From Nostoc flagelliforme FACHB-838 (GTDB taxonomy: Bacteria > Cyanobacteriota > Cyanobacteriia > Cyanobacteriales > Nostocaceae), in NCBI RefSeq assembly GCF_014698065.1, contig NZ_JACJSI010000015.1, positions 51,465-115,464 on the forward strand: a stretch of 64,000 nucleotides of DNA, in the 5' to 3' direction. Of this stretch, positions 18,457 to 27,900 are shown piece by piece; position 1 is the stretch's first letter, and every line of letters starts with the position of its first letter. The position numbers and the translations under genes are program-made. The notes under the pieces were generated by a model. It was not told the DNA's origin. It saw only the letters and a program-made list of their open reading frames with translations, and did no database searches.

Positions 18457-19215
18457 TTAAGAGATGCTCAGAGCCATCAATTCTTCTGATATTTCAAAGT
18501 TAGCTGTGACATTTTGTACATCATCCAAGCCTTCTAAAGTATCAATTAACTTGAAAAGCGATCGCGCTTGATCCGGATCAGTAACTTCTACACTATTACT
18601 GGGAATCCAGCGCAATTCCGCATCGATTACCTTAATACCTTGCTCTTTGAGTGTCTGGCTAAGGGTTTCTAAATTACCAATATCAGTAAATACCTCAGCC
18701 ATCTCATCTTCAGTCATTTCATAAGACTGGGCGTCGCCTTCGAGGGATGCTTCTAAAAGCTGTTCTTCGTTAACCACATCCTGCACTACACAAACGCCTT
18801 TTTGGTCAAACATCCAACTAACGCAACCTGTTTCACCAAGATTGCCACCATTCTTGCTAAAAGCTACACGCAAGTCAGCAGCCGTGCGATTGCGATTATC
18901 TGTGAGGGCTTCGATTAAAATCGCTACGCCACCGGGGCCGTAACCTTCGTAGCGAATCGCTTCAAAGGTAGCATTATCGCCGCCAAAAGTGCCTGCACCT
19001 TTAGCGATCGCTCGTTCAATATTATCATTGGGGATACTCGCAGCCTTTGCCTTGTCAATTGCCGTGCGAAGTTGAAAATTCAGCGCCGGATCTGGTACTC
19101 CGCTTCTAGCAGCCACGATAATCGCCCTGGATAACTGAGTAAAGGTTTTTCCCTTTTTTGCATCTACTACCGCTTTTTGGCGCTTAATATTTGCCCATTT
19201 ACTGTGTCCTGCCAT
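18457..19215 (-). CDS. yebC: YebC/PmpR/TACO1 family protein
   Basis: 252 residues, full length for the family. It starts MAGHSKWANIKRQKAVVDAKKGK, the diagnostic N-terminus, followed by FTQLSRAIIVAARSGVPDPALNFQLRTAIDKAKAASIPNDNIERAIAKG. The acidic middle (EMTEDEMAEVFTD) and the C-terminal DTLEGLDDVQNVTANFEI match. Members have been described as transcriptional regulators, and more recently as ribosome-associated factors that relieve stalling at proline-rich sequences. Which role applies here is not visible. It is monocistronic. Confidence 0.93.
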   Translation of the reverse strand: MAGHSKWANIKRQKAVVDAKKGKTFTQLSRAIIVAARSGVPDPALNFQLRTAIDKAKAASIPNDNIERAIAKGAGTFGGDNATFEAIRYEGYGPGGVAILIEALTDNRNRTAADLRVAFSKNGGNLGETGCVSWMFDQKGVCVVQDVVNEEQLLEASLEGDAQSYEMTEDEMAEVFTDIGNLETLSQTLKEQGIKVIDAELRWIPSNSVEVTDPDQARSLFKLIDTLEGLDDVQNVTANFEISEELMALSIS

Positions 19216-19374
19216 AATTTGAAATTATCAAAACTCTATTCCAGACTAGGATATATTCGTTGGCAAAAACCATGATTTCAGATAACTGTGCAACGTTAGA
19301 TCAGAGTGGCAAAGTTTTTATTAGCTAATTAGCAATGCTTTTGGGATAAACCCAATAATCTCTCTTTTGGTCTA

Positions 19375-19438
19375 GGGAAAGGTTAAAGGGGAAAGGGGAA
19401 AAGGTAAATTCAAACCCTTTCCCTTTCCCCTTTCCCCC
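19375..19438. repeat. Purine-pyrimidine palindrome
   Basis: A strand of GGGAAAGG/GGGGAAA blocks (19375-19404) faces CCCTTTCC/CCCTTTCCCC blocks (19415-19438) over a short AT-rich loop, giving a long imperfect hairpin. A similar element lies at 52631-52698. Mirror symmetry would also allow triplex formation. It is probably a mobile or slippage-grown intergenic repeat. Confidence 0.55.
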
Positions 19439-19696
19439 AAAACCCGAAAGTATTGAGCTAACGAGGAGAATTTAGAAATTATTTTAATAAATATTATTAT
19501 GCACGATTTTTTAACCCTCCCCGCCATAGCAAGCGAAAAATCAAAAAAGTGTCACACTACTTTATCCTAGTTACAATCGAATTCCTGACAGTATAGGTCG
19601 GAAAATTGAATCTGTATTGTTGGGTAAAAGTTCCCCAACATAATCACTCAAAGCAACGCAGCAACTCTTAGATTTGATTTTCAAGTGAAATGAGGA

Positions 19697-19721
19697 ATAG
19701 AGACGCGATTAATCACGTCTG
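19697..19721 (+). repeat. 25-bp interspersed repeat, copy 1
   Basis: Contains AGACG and CGTCT arms around the small palindrome GATTAATC, and is identical over 25 bases to 45317-45341. It sits just downstream of the minus-strand metallophosphoesterase stop. Confidence 0.6.
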
Positions 19722-19737
19722 TGGTGTCGCATCCTGT

Positions 19738-21309
19738 TTAAATTACAAAAGGTTGAAGTTCGCTGTTATGCCACTCTTCTTCAATCCGTTCAGTAATTAG
19801 TGGTCTGATAATAAACTTGGGCGGACAACCATCAAGAACATCAATCCGCACGCATGAGTAAGGTAGTCGGTTTTGGAAATTGTAGTCATGACGCCCCACA
19901 AAAAGCGTTGAATCCGCAACTTTTCGAGTGGGTTTACCTGCAATTTCCGCAAAAGTCTCCATCAATTCACTCCCTTTTCGCCTTTGATAACGGGGACGAT
20001 GACCACTACCACCAGAGATAATGCAGTTAATGTGAGAGTCAGCAAATCCGGTATCAGTTGTGCAAAGATGCTCCAAACAGTGAGCGTGACCATTTAAAAT
20101 CAAATCGACTATGGGACGTTCTTTAATTAGAGAACCAAGAGTTTCTGCCACTTGTTCAAACACCCAGCGCAAGCGGTGGCGAACCGCCAAGGTTTGTGCC
20201 TGATTCCATTTGGTAGCTTCTGTGACGTAGGGGGGATGGTGGAAAAAGATTACACGTCCGCGCACTTCTGAAGTGTTCCAAGATTCAATTAATCTGCTTC
20301 GCAACCATTCAAGTTGTTCAAAGTCGATCGCAGGCATTTTCTGAGATGCTAGTTGTTTCTCAATGTCGATTTTGATCTCATTTATTTGGTCTAATTTGGC
20401 GCTAAGTTCATCAAGTTGTTCCGCTTCGGTGGGTTTGTCTGGGTTGAGGCGATCGCATATTTTCAAAATTTGCAATTCTTCTTGATCGATCTCATGGCGA
20501 CGCTTTTGCAATTCCTGGCGGTAAATTTCCCCTTCTTGAGTTGCAGGCAAGGGTGACGGTGTATTAAAAGTATTAGAATCTAGTGCGAAAAAATCTATCC
20601 CGCCGTAGCGAAAGGTGTAATAGCGATTGGGTAAGCGGGTAAACTGTCCAGGTTCATAACGCAAACAGCGCCCTGTGTCGGTCTTAGCAGTATAGTGCCG
20701 ATCTAAATGACGTTCTAACTCTTTTGGGGAAGCGATCGCCCCTGTATAGTCCATAAATGCCCGTGCGTAAGCATTACCTTGGTATGATCCATGCCAGCCA
20801 ATCTCAATATCTTTGTAGCGGAACAGGCGACGTAGTGACGATGTTGTTCCAGTAAATAAACGGTACATCAATGGCACATCGTAGTAATCATGATTACCAA
20901 GTACTGGCAAAAACGGCAGATTAAACACCATGCGGTCATAAGGAATGCTTTTCGGGTTATCGCCACCGACAAGAAATTCCCGGTAAGGCTCAATAAAGTT
21001 TGTTGAATAATACTCTTGGGAACCTACCACATAGATTACATCGCCCGTGTGCAACACAAAACTGCAATCATCGCGGTGAGGAAGCATCAATTCGGCAACT
21101 TTTCGTTGGGCGTGGTGGCGAGAATGGGATTTAGTGCCAGAATCACCAATAACCATAAAGGAAAACTCTGGACTATCTTGCTTGCCATCGTCAATAACTA
21201 TACTGGTTTGGTCAATTCCCCGTTGCACAAAACTTGGATGCATCCACCGCACCCGTTCCTTCATCTTTTGAATTTTTACAGGAATGGGTGGATCGGAAAT
21301 CAATTTCAT
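19738..21309 (-). CDS. Large metallophosphoesterase
   Basis: Calcineurin-like phosphoesterase of about 523 residues. Metal-binding motifs appear in order: FMVIGDSGTKSH, VLHTGDVIYVVGS, LGNHDYYD, FFHHPPYV, LILNGHAHCLEH and the closing ISGGSGHRPR. A Glu/Lys-rich coiled coil of about 60 residues is inserted between the third and fourth motifs. The substrate is unknown. I chose the start at 21309 (MKLISDPPIPVKIQKM). In-frame starts upstream at 21393 and 21405 would add a hydrophobic segment (IIIKYILIISLQSAYALG) that could be a signal peptide, and GGGG precedes 21393, so export is not excluded. Confidence 0.78.
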   Translation of the reverse strand: MKLISDPPIPVKIQKMKERVRWMHPSFVQRGIDQTSIVIDDGKQDSPEFSFMVIGDSGTKSHSRHHAQRKVAELMLPHRDDCSFVLHTGDVIYVVGSQEYYSTNFIEPYREFLVGGDNPKSIPYDRMVFNLPFLPVLGNHDYYDVPLMYRLFTGTTSSLRRLFRYKDIEIGWHGSYQGNAYARAFMDYTGAIASPKELERHLDRHYTAKTDTGRCLRYEPGQFTRLPNRYYTFRYGGIDFFALDSNTFNTPSPLPATQEGEIYRQELQKRRHEIDQEELQILKICDRLNPDKPTEAEQLDELSAKLDQINEIKIDIEKQLASQKMPAIDFEQLEWLRSRLIESWNTSEVRGRVIFFHHPPYVTEATKWNQAQTLAVRHRLRWVFEQVAETLGSLIKERPIVDLILNGHAHCLEHLCTTDTGFADSHINCIISGGSGHRPRYQRRKGSELMETFAEIAGKPTRKVADSTLFVGRHDYNFQNRLPYSCVRIDVLDGCPPKFIIRPLITERIEEEWHNSELQPFVI

Positions 21310-21454
21310 GGCTGATAACTCTTGAATGCCTAACGCGTAAGCAGATTGTAACGAAATAATAAGAATATATTTAATTATGATTCTCACAGCCATGACAATC
21401 CCCACGCCAGTTGCTTCACTGTGGGGATAGGCACGCCGATAATTCGCTACTAAT

Positions 21455-22639
21455 TTAGTGAGATGGTGTGCTTAGGCGTTCTAGTTGGGCTTCAATGGCT
21501 GCCAAAAGTTGGTGTTGTTGCCAATCTTGGCTAAGATGGGCGGCTATGCAAGCGGCTCCAGCACCCATACCCTCTTTCACAAAGCCTTGCTCATAAGCTC
21601 TCAGTTGGGGATAACGAGAATCAGCAAAACTTAGATGAGTTGCTAATAGGGGAGGGATTCTTCCACTGTGAGTTAAGCTGCCTTTTCCTAAGTTGAGGGC
21701 TAAGTCAACTGTAGCGCCAGTAGGGTCTTCTGCCACCCAACGGGTTGTGCCTACAACTACTTCTTCTGGTTGCCATGATAAGGCGTAAGCTTGAGCGATC
21801 GCACTCATTAGCGCATAAACCGCCAGCATTTGCGTCCCCCCAGCAAGCATTACACCACAACTACGGCTAGCAGCGATCGCCATTCCAGCTACCACCACTT
21901 GCATGGGATCACCCACAGCAGCGACAAGTTGTAAAGGGTTAACTGGGGAAGATGAGGACAAAGTAAAATTTTCTCCCCCTGCCTCCTGCCCCCTGCCCCC
22001 CCTCATCTTCTCCAACCCAGTTTGGACTAGTGCCCACTTTTGCTCGTGGTTACAAACAGGGTGGCTACTGTTAACTTTTCCGGCAGCTTCTATACCTAAA
22101 CCAGTTAAGATTGCCAGGGCAGTTGTAGTACCTCCAACGACGCACTCACCGATAATCAGATACCCCTGTTGGATATTGGCAGCAAGGCGTTCTCCCCAAA
22201 ATAGCCCTTGTTCAAGCAAGTGCTGTACCGTTGCGATTTCCATAGCAACACCCCCACTTAAACACTTAGCTGGGATGCCACCTAAATCAACTACTGGTAC
22301 AGCAGGAGGCTGGGGTAAACCAGCATTAAACAAATGAACTGGTATCTTTAATGACTCAAAGACAGCACGAGAAATCAGCACAGGTGAAGCGCCAGCCGCT
22401 AATGGCGGTAGGGGATATTGGGCTTTATGTTCTGCGCCATAATACAAAAACTCGGCATCGGCACAAGCAGTATATTTCCGATCTTCTGGAGTGCGGCCAG
22501 CTGCGGAAATCCCTGGAATTAAACCAGTTTCAGTAAATCCTAAAACACAGGCAAATACGGGTAGACAACCACGATAGCGTTGCAGCCATTCTTCACCTTG
22601 TTCTTTTTGGGTATAAATACGAATTTGGGCATTGGGCAT
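21455..22639 (-). CDS. cobT: CobT-like nicotinate-nucleotide phosphoribosyltransferase
   Basis: 394 residues matching the cyanobacterial/archaeal CobT-like family linked to activation of the lower base of cobamides. Supporting segments are GFTETGLIPGISAAGRTPEDRKYTA, NAGLPQPP, LIIGECVVGGTTTALAIL, AVGDPMQVVVAGMA and MLAGGTQMLAVYAL. Residues about 210-232 (KMRGGRGQEAGGENFTLSSS) are encoded by a C/G-rich heptamer tract (about 21950-22013) of the kind normally seen between genes here, so the protein carries an in-frame low-complexity insertion. The first codons also overlap a GGGCATTG-type repeat. The symbol follows the family name; enzymatic activity was not tested. Confidence 0.8.
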   Translation of the reverse strand: MPNAQIRIYTQKEQGEEWLQRYRGCLPVFACVLGFTETGLIPGISAAGRTPEDRKYTACADAEFLYYGAEHKAQYPLPPLAAGASPVLISRAVFESLKIPVHLFNAGLPQPPAVPVVDLGGIPAKCLSGGVAMEIATVQHLLEQGLFWGERLAANIQQGYLIIGECVVGGTTTALAILTGLGIEAAGKVNSSHPVCNHEQKWALVQTGLEKMRGGRGQEAGGENFTLSSSSPVNPLQLVAAVGDPMQVVVAGMAIAASRSCGVMLAGGTQMLAVYALMSAIAQAYALSWQPEEVVVGTTRWVAEDPTGATVDLALNLGKGSLTHSGRIPPLLATHLSFADSRYPQLRAYEQGFVKEGMGAGAACIAAHLSQDWQQHQLLAAIEAQLERLSTPSH

Positions 22640-22709
22640 GGGGCATTGAGCATTGGGGGTTAGTTAGGACTCATCCTTGAAACAAGGACAAATGACTAAT
22701 GACAAATAA

Positions 22710-23450
22710 CTATCCGTCATAATCCATGAGGACTTGCACCCAGCGTGGGGGACGGGGAATGGGGTTGCCGAGACGGTCAAAAAGCAACCACGCTGCCAGG
22801 TGTACCACAAAAAGGTAGATAAAGTTGTTGAGTAAAATTAAAGCGATCGCTCCCACTTGAATCAAAAAGACACTGGGAGTCACCAACAAACTCAGCTTCA
22901 AAAATACCCACTCAATGAACTCAGTCACCTGGGTAATTACATAAATCCACAGGTCTTCACCTGACAAAACAGACAGCAGCCACAGCCTAAAAAATACTCC
23001 CAAAGTACCTAACAACGTACCCAAGCTGATAGAAACAATCCAGGGAACACGACGGCGATACCATGTTGCTCCCAAAAGCACGCCCATGAACCCGTAGGGC
23101 ATGACAAACAGTAAACTACGGGCTGGCCCCATCAGTACAGTCAGCAGCAACCCGCAAGTAAGTGCTGCCATCCACGCCGCGCGTTTACCCCAACGCAGAT
23201 AAACTAGAGCGATCGGCACCGGAAAAAATATCCGTAAAACTGGGCCCAAAGGAAAGTAAAAATTAATAAACCAAATTAAGCTAGCGGTACTTGCTAAAAA
23301 TGCCGTTTCTACCATTCTCAAGGGCGCATCAGCCTTGAGTTGAGGAGGCATTAATTGCTGTTCTTTGTCTAACCAATGATTCTGAGGAATTGGAGACTCA
23401 GGGGATGGGTCTTCCTCCGGCTCATCTGGCAGAGAATTTAAAATACTCAT
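22710..23450 (-). CDS. DUF2232 multi-pass membrane protein
   Basis: 246 residues with a hydrophilic, acidic 45-residue N-terminus followed by about six transmembrane helices, among them TAFLASTASLIWFINFYFPLGPVLRIFFPVPIALV in separate helices and a final FIYLFVVHLAAWLLF. The motif RWGKRAAWMAALTCGLLLTVLMGPARSLLFVMPYGFMGVLLG is typical of cyanobacterial DUF2232 proteins. Function is unknown; some relatives resemble ECF-transporter S components or YybS. It is followed on the same strand by cobT 70 bp away, so co-transcription, and perhaps a link to cobamide or vitamin handling, is possible. Confidence 0.78.
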   Translation of the reverse strand: MSILNSLPDEPEEDPSPESPIPQNHWLDKEQQLMPPQLKADAPLRMVETAFLASTASLIWFINFYFPLGPVLRIFFPVPIALVYLRWGKRAAWMAALTCGLLLTVLMGPARSLLFVMPYGFMGVLLGATWYRRRVPWIVSISLGTLLGTLGVFFRLWLLSVLSGEDLWIYVITQVTEFIEWVFLKLSLLVTPSVFLIQVGAIALILLNNFIYLFVVHLAAWLLFDRLGNPIPRPPRWVQVLMDYDG

Positions 23451-23667
23451 ATTTGATAAGTTCTTAAACTGGGAATTGGAGATTGGGGATTGATTTTACT
23501 GGGCATTGGCAAAATCTGGATGGGAATTTATACCCCAACCAAATCTTAAAAGAATTTCTTCCCCAGTACGCAGTACCCAGTTCCGAAGCGTTCATTCCTC
23601 ACCAATTTTTCTTAGCTTTTTGCGTAGCCTTTCGTAGAGAAGTTGGGGAAAGAAAGGGCACGACCTG

Positions 23668-24369
23668 TTAAACGATCATTCTTTCTAAGGCTGACAAATC
23701 GGGAACACAAATAGTGTCTTGATCCCGTTTAATCAAGCCTTTTTTTTCTAGCCTTGTCAATACTCGTGTCACCGTTTCCCGCGCCAGTCCGCTCAAACTG
23801 CTTAATTCACGATGAGGTAAATTAGGTATTTCAGTTCCTGTTTGCCCTTGTTTTCCTTGTCCTTCTGCCAAAAATAGCAACGTATCTGCTACCCTTGACT
23901 GGCTATCAGATTCCCGCAACCGCAATCGGCGATTTACTTGCCGCAAACGTCGTGCCATTAGTTGCGCTAATCGAACTCCCGCCAAGGGTTCTACCTGAAG
24001 TAACTTGACAAAATCTTGAGCAGGCATACTCCCAATTACTGTTGGGGCCAAGGTAATCACATCTGTGGATCTAGGTACTTCATCTAGCGCCGCCATTTCA
24101 CCAAACAATTCCCCTTTGCCAAGAATATTCAGCGTTACCTCTTTTCCTTCCAGATTGTAGGTACGAATTTTTACCCATCCGTCTATAATAAAGTACACAG
24201 AACCGCCCCAGTCATTTTCCAGTAGAATTACCTGATTGGCTGGGTGAGTACGGGTAACAAGATGGACAAGGGCTAATTCTACAGCAGTTTCTGGCAACCC
24301 TTGAAAAAAGGGAGCGGAGGTGATCATCCAGGAATTAGCCTGTGCTTGCAAGCTATATCTGTCTTCCAT
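23668..24369 (-). CDS. CRP/FNR family transcriptional regulator
   Basis: 233 residues. A cyclic-nucleotide-binding-like beta-barrel occupies about 20-135 (FIIDGWVKIRTYNLEGKEVTLNILGKGELFGEMAALDEVPRSTDVITL), then a long dimerisation helix (LAQLMARRLRQVNRRLRLRESDSQSRVADTLLFL) and a winged HTH with the recognition helix in LSSLSGLARETVTRVLTRLEKKGLI. The phosphate-binding cassette GEMAALDEVPRST keeps the Gly-Glu and Arg-Ser/Thr of cAMP binders, so cyclic nucleotide binding is possible. It resembles cyanobacterial CRP-like regulators such as the DevH type, but I do not assign a symbol. It is transcribed away from a 600-bp regulatory region. Confidence 0.85.
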   Translation of the reverse strand: MEDRYSLQAQANSWMITSAPFFQGLPETAVELALVHLVTRTHPANQVILLENDWGGSVYFIIDGWVKIRTYNLEGKEVTLNILGKGELFGEMAALDEVPRSTDVITLAPTVIGSMPAQDFVKLLQVEPLAGVRLAQLMARRLRQVNRRLRLRESDSQSRVADTLLFLAEGQGKQGQTGTEIPNLPHRELSSLSGLARETVTRVLTRLEKKGLIKRDQDTICVPDLSALERMIV

Positions 24370-24987
24370 TACGACATCTTTAATTCAAGCTGCTATATAC
24401 ACACAACAAACAAGAGCGCCATTTTTAGCCTAAGCTATCAAAGCACAGCTCCCTTTCAAAGAGAACACTAAACTATGCTACATAAGAAAACCACAAGAAG
24501 GTTTTTCTAAACAATTTTTACCTATCGGTTGGAAGAAGTCAGAGGGCAGAAGGCTTTTATGTTTTACCTCAGTTGGGAATTCAGACCCCTCCCGAATAAA
24601 AGCCACCAAATTTTTAATTTGGTATTCTTGTCTCAAACCTTTGTTCCCTTTCGGTTATGGCAGATAGCGCAGCGTAAAGTCTTCTCTACGAGAGACATTT
24701 AGCATAGCAACTCTTAGAGTTGCTATGCCTAGCTTGCTTCTAGGTTCGCGCAGTGCTTTTCTTGATAACCTGCAAAAATAAGCTTTTCACACAAATGCTG
24801 ACTGAAGATTGCCACGGCTCTCAGTAATCCATAACATAATGACAGTCACAAGTCCAAACTTGGCTTTTGCTACTCAAAACCTCTCCTCTGGTCGACGCGG
24901 CGCGTAGCTTGCTTCCTCATAGGGGTACGGTGATTGTAAAGTAATTGTCACATTAGTTGGCATAAATTTTTAGGTAAGGTAATAAAA
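24370..24987. other. Divergent intergenic region with repeats
   Basis: About 620 bp between the CRP-family gene and the Hsp70-like gene. It holds a perfect 12-bp hairpin (24702-24728) and two Nostoc-type repeats (GCCTAGCTTGCTTC at about 24727 and GTCGACGCGGCGCGTAGC at 24891). Divergent promoters are expected here, but no consensus box was recognised. Confidence 0.5.
24702..24728. repeat. 12-bp perfect hairpin with three-base loop
   Basis: GCATAGCAACTC (24702-24713), loop TTA, GAGTTGCTATGC (24717-24728). It runs straight into a copy of the CCTAGCTTGCTTC interspersed repeat and is probably part of the same mobile palindromic element. Confidence 0.6.
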
Positions 24988-27900
24988 GTGACTTTTAGTA
25001 CAGATGAAATTTCAAAGCTGATCGCAGACATTGACAACTTACTTGCTAGCGGTGGCAAGCGCCTGTCTAGATTTCTGTCTGGTCAGGCGCAAGAGCCTAA
25101 AGAAGTTTTAGAACGAATTCGCGGCTTCTTAGTGAAATTACAAGAAAAAGAAGCATTAGAAAGCGGCATCCCAAATCAGTCTTCTGAAGAACCGCGTTCG
25201 CCTTTGTTAACAAAATTTATTGATCGCGGCAATAACCAGTATCCACTACCGCCGCTAGAACCCATCCAGGAAGAGAGTACTGGTGGTGCAGGAGAATTAA
25301 AGAATGAATTTTCGAGATTGATTCAGCCGTTGCGATCGGAATTAGAATTGCTCTTGCAAGAGCGAACCACTCTCATACAAGAAATTCGCCAGCTAGAACA
25401 AAAGCGTTTGCAAAACTACTCCTTAGCGCAGCAATTGACAAACCAGGAGCAAATGATTACCGAGTTTTTACAGGTACTCATGAGTCGCCTGGTACCAACT
25501 TTAACGCCATTGATCGGACAGACTGGGGAAAATATCTCTAGTTCTTCAGGAGGAATTAATCAGGCATCTGCAACTCAACCTTTGTTAGAATCCCCAGAGC
25601 GTCTGGAGCAGTTAACACAGTTGGCCAGGGAGTTGGATCAACGCCTATTATCACTAGATGGCACAGTAAATGTAGTATTTGACGCACTACAGCGCAATAT
25701 TAATACTTATTACGAATCCCTATCGCAAGCACTGTCAAGAATGCATAGCAAGGGGATGCAAGGTGAACAGCTGATGACCAGCTTTGTTAATAATTTCACC
25801 CAGCATTTGCAGCAAGAACCCCCTAGTTCCCAGCCATCTTTCTTGGGGATAGAATCTGAGACACTAACATCATTGGCTGAACCAGTTGAGATTGCTGCTG
25901 AAGTTACACCCCAAACTTTGGAGCTTATACAGCCAGAAATTTCATCTCCACTTACTATTAATTTTGAGCGACAGGAGACTACCCTCACAGAGGATTTAGA
26001 TGCAGCAATGTTGCAGCTTGGTTTAGACTCGTCTGAATCTTCTGAAACCCTGACCGAATTACCGGAAAATATTTCTGCGTTAATTGGTGATGAAGTAGAC
26101 CAACTTTACGCCAGTTTGTTTGGTGCTGGTGATGTTAATAATCCAAGTCTCAATGTTGCCACAAATGACTTATCCACAGTCTCTTCATCACCGTTAAACA
26201 TCGCTGAGACCCCACCTGTTACCCCAACGGTCGATTCTGCGATCGCAGCGCCAGATACGAGTTTTTCAACCCAAGAGACTTTAGGAGAAACCACAAATTC
26301 ATCAGAGTCACAGGAAGAACTATTTTTTGAAGAGGATACTGACTTAGACACACCTCTTAGCTTCTCTACCCCACAAACAGAGAGTTTCCCGGTAGAAGCC
26401 AACACTCAGCCTGCTAGTGTTGATACAATTAATAACCTAACTGACTTATTGCCTGATACAGGTAGTGATGAGCCACGCCTGGAAGTATCATCTTCTGTGG
26501 AGGATGTCACAAGTACAGCACCAGTTACTCCAGAAGTAGCAGAAATTGCATTGGCATACCCCTACGAGGAAGCAAACTACGCGCAGGGTCTTGTAGAGAA
26601 GCCTACCGAAATCGCTACATCGGAAGTATTAATTAATGATGATCGGCAAGAACTTTCTTCAGATAGCTACATTGCTGCTTCACCACAAGAAAACTTGCTT
26701 TCTGTTGAGTCAAACCAGTCTCCGGTAGTACCTGATATTTCCTTAGATGAAGAACAGTTGCAGCAATTAGATCGGGATTTGGCTAATTTTGATCAACAGC
26801 TAAATTCTGAGTCGCAACCAGCTACCAACTTGGATAATTTCGCGGAACTAATTGATACAACTCAAGACACAATCCCCACAACTTCCTCTGAAAGTCTCCA
26901 ATTAACAGAAGATACCTCATCTGCTGCTTTCGTCAGTTTGTCAGATCCCCAGCTAGAAACTGACAAACAAGAGGAAGTCACAACTGCTGTTCAAGACAGT
27001 TCTTTATCTTCAATTTCTAACTCCATAAATAATCCAGAAGTTTCGCCTAATTTTAGAGAATCAGTTTGGTATTTAGGAATTGATTTAGGTACAACAGGAA
27101 TTTCTGCCGCATTATTAAACCGCTCAACTTTTGTTGTACATCCTATCTACTGGTCAGCAGAAAATCCACCGGAAACAAGTTCCTTTCAGCAATCATTTCG
27201 TTTACCAACAGAGGTTTATCTACCTACAGCTTCTATACCTCACGGTGAAAATGAAAGTATCGAAGCACATGAGCAAACAGCACCTGCGGCTGTTGCTCAA
27301 GATAAAGGTAGCGATCGCTCGGCTACCACTCCTACAACACCGAGATCAACGGCATATCCGACCATAAATAATCTCTACTCGGCGCAGTTGAAGCCTTATT
27401 TACAAGTAGCCATTCCCTACAAGAGTGAACGACAGAAATGGGAACCTGTTTTGCAATTAAATGAATTTTCGGCAGGCCCTTTAATTTGGATTGTGCGATC
27501 ACTTTCTAAACTACTATTAACCCTCAAATCCGAAAAAACTTGTACCACCCCCAGTTTAATGGCGGCTGCTGTTGGCATCAGCGAACAAAATTTTCCCCAG
27601 ATTATCAATAATATTGCTGGTGTAATTTGCACCTGTCCATCTAACTGGTCGGAACAATACCGCTTTAACGTGCGGGAAGCTTTACTCACTAGCAAACTGA
27701 TCCAACATCCACAGCAAGTCTTTTTTGTCGAAGAAGCGATCGCTAGTCTACTTCCAGAACTCAATGCTGCTAACGGTGAGCAAGTAAAATTAAGCGATGC
27801 TCAAGGTTCTTATCCGGCAAAAACCAGCGAACATCCCATTGTTGGCAACACCCTTGTAATTAACATTGGGACAACTGCCACAGAAATGTTGCTGGTGAAT

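Larger units (their letters stand above)
19216..19737. other. Intergenic region with palindromic repeats
   Basis: About 520 bp. It carries a purine/pyrimidine palindrome (19375-19438) and a 25-bp repeat (19697-19721) found exactly again at 45317. No gene is supported. Confidence 0.5.

Noticed and set aside
23483..23671. 62-residue plus-strand frame between DUF2232 and the CRP-family gene
   Set aside because: It lies over GGGATTGGGCATTGG-type intergenic repeat sequence and overlaps the end of the CRP-family gene.
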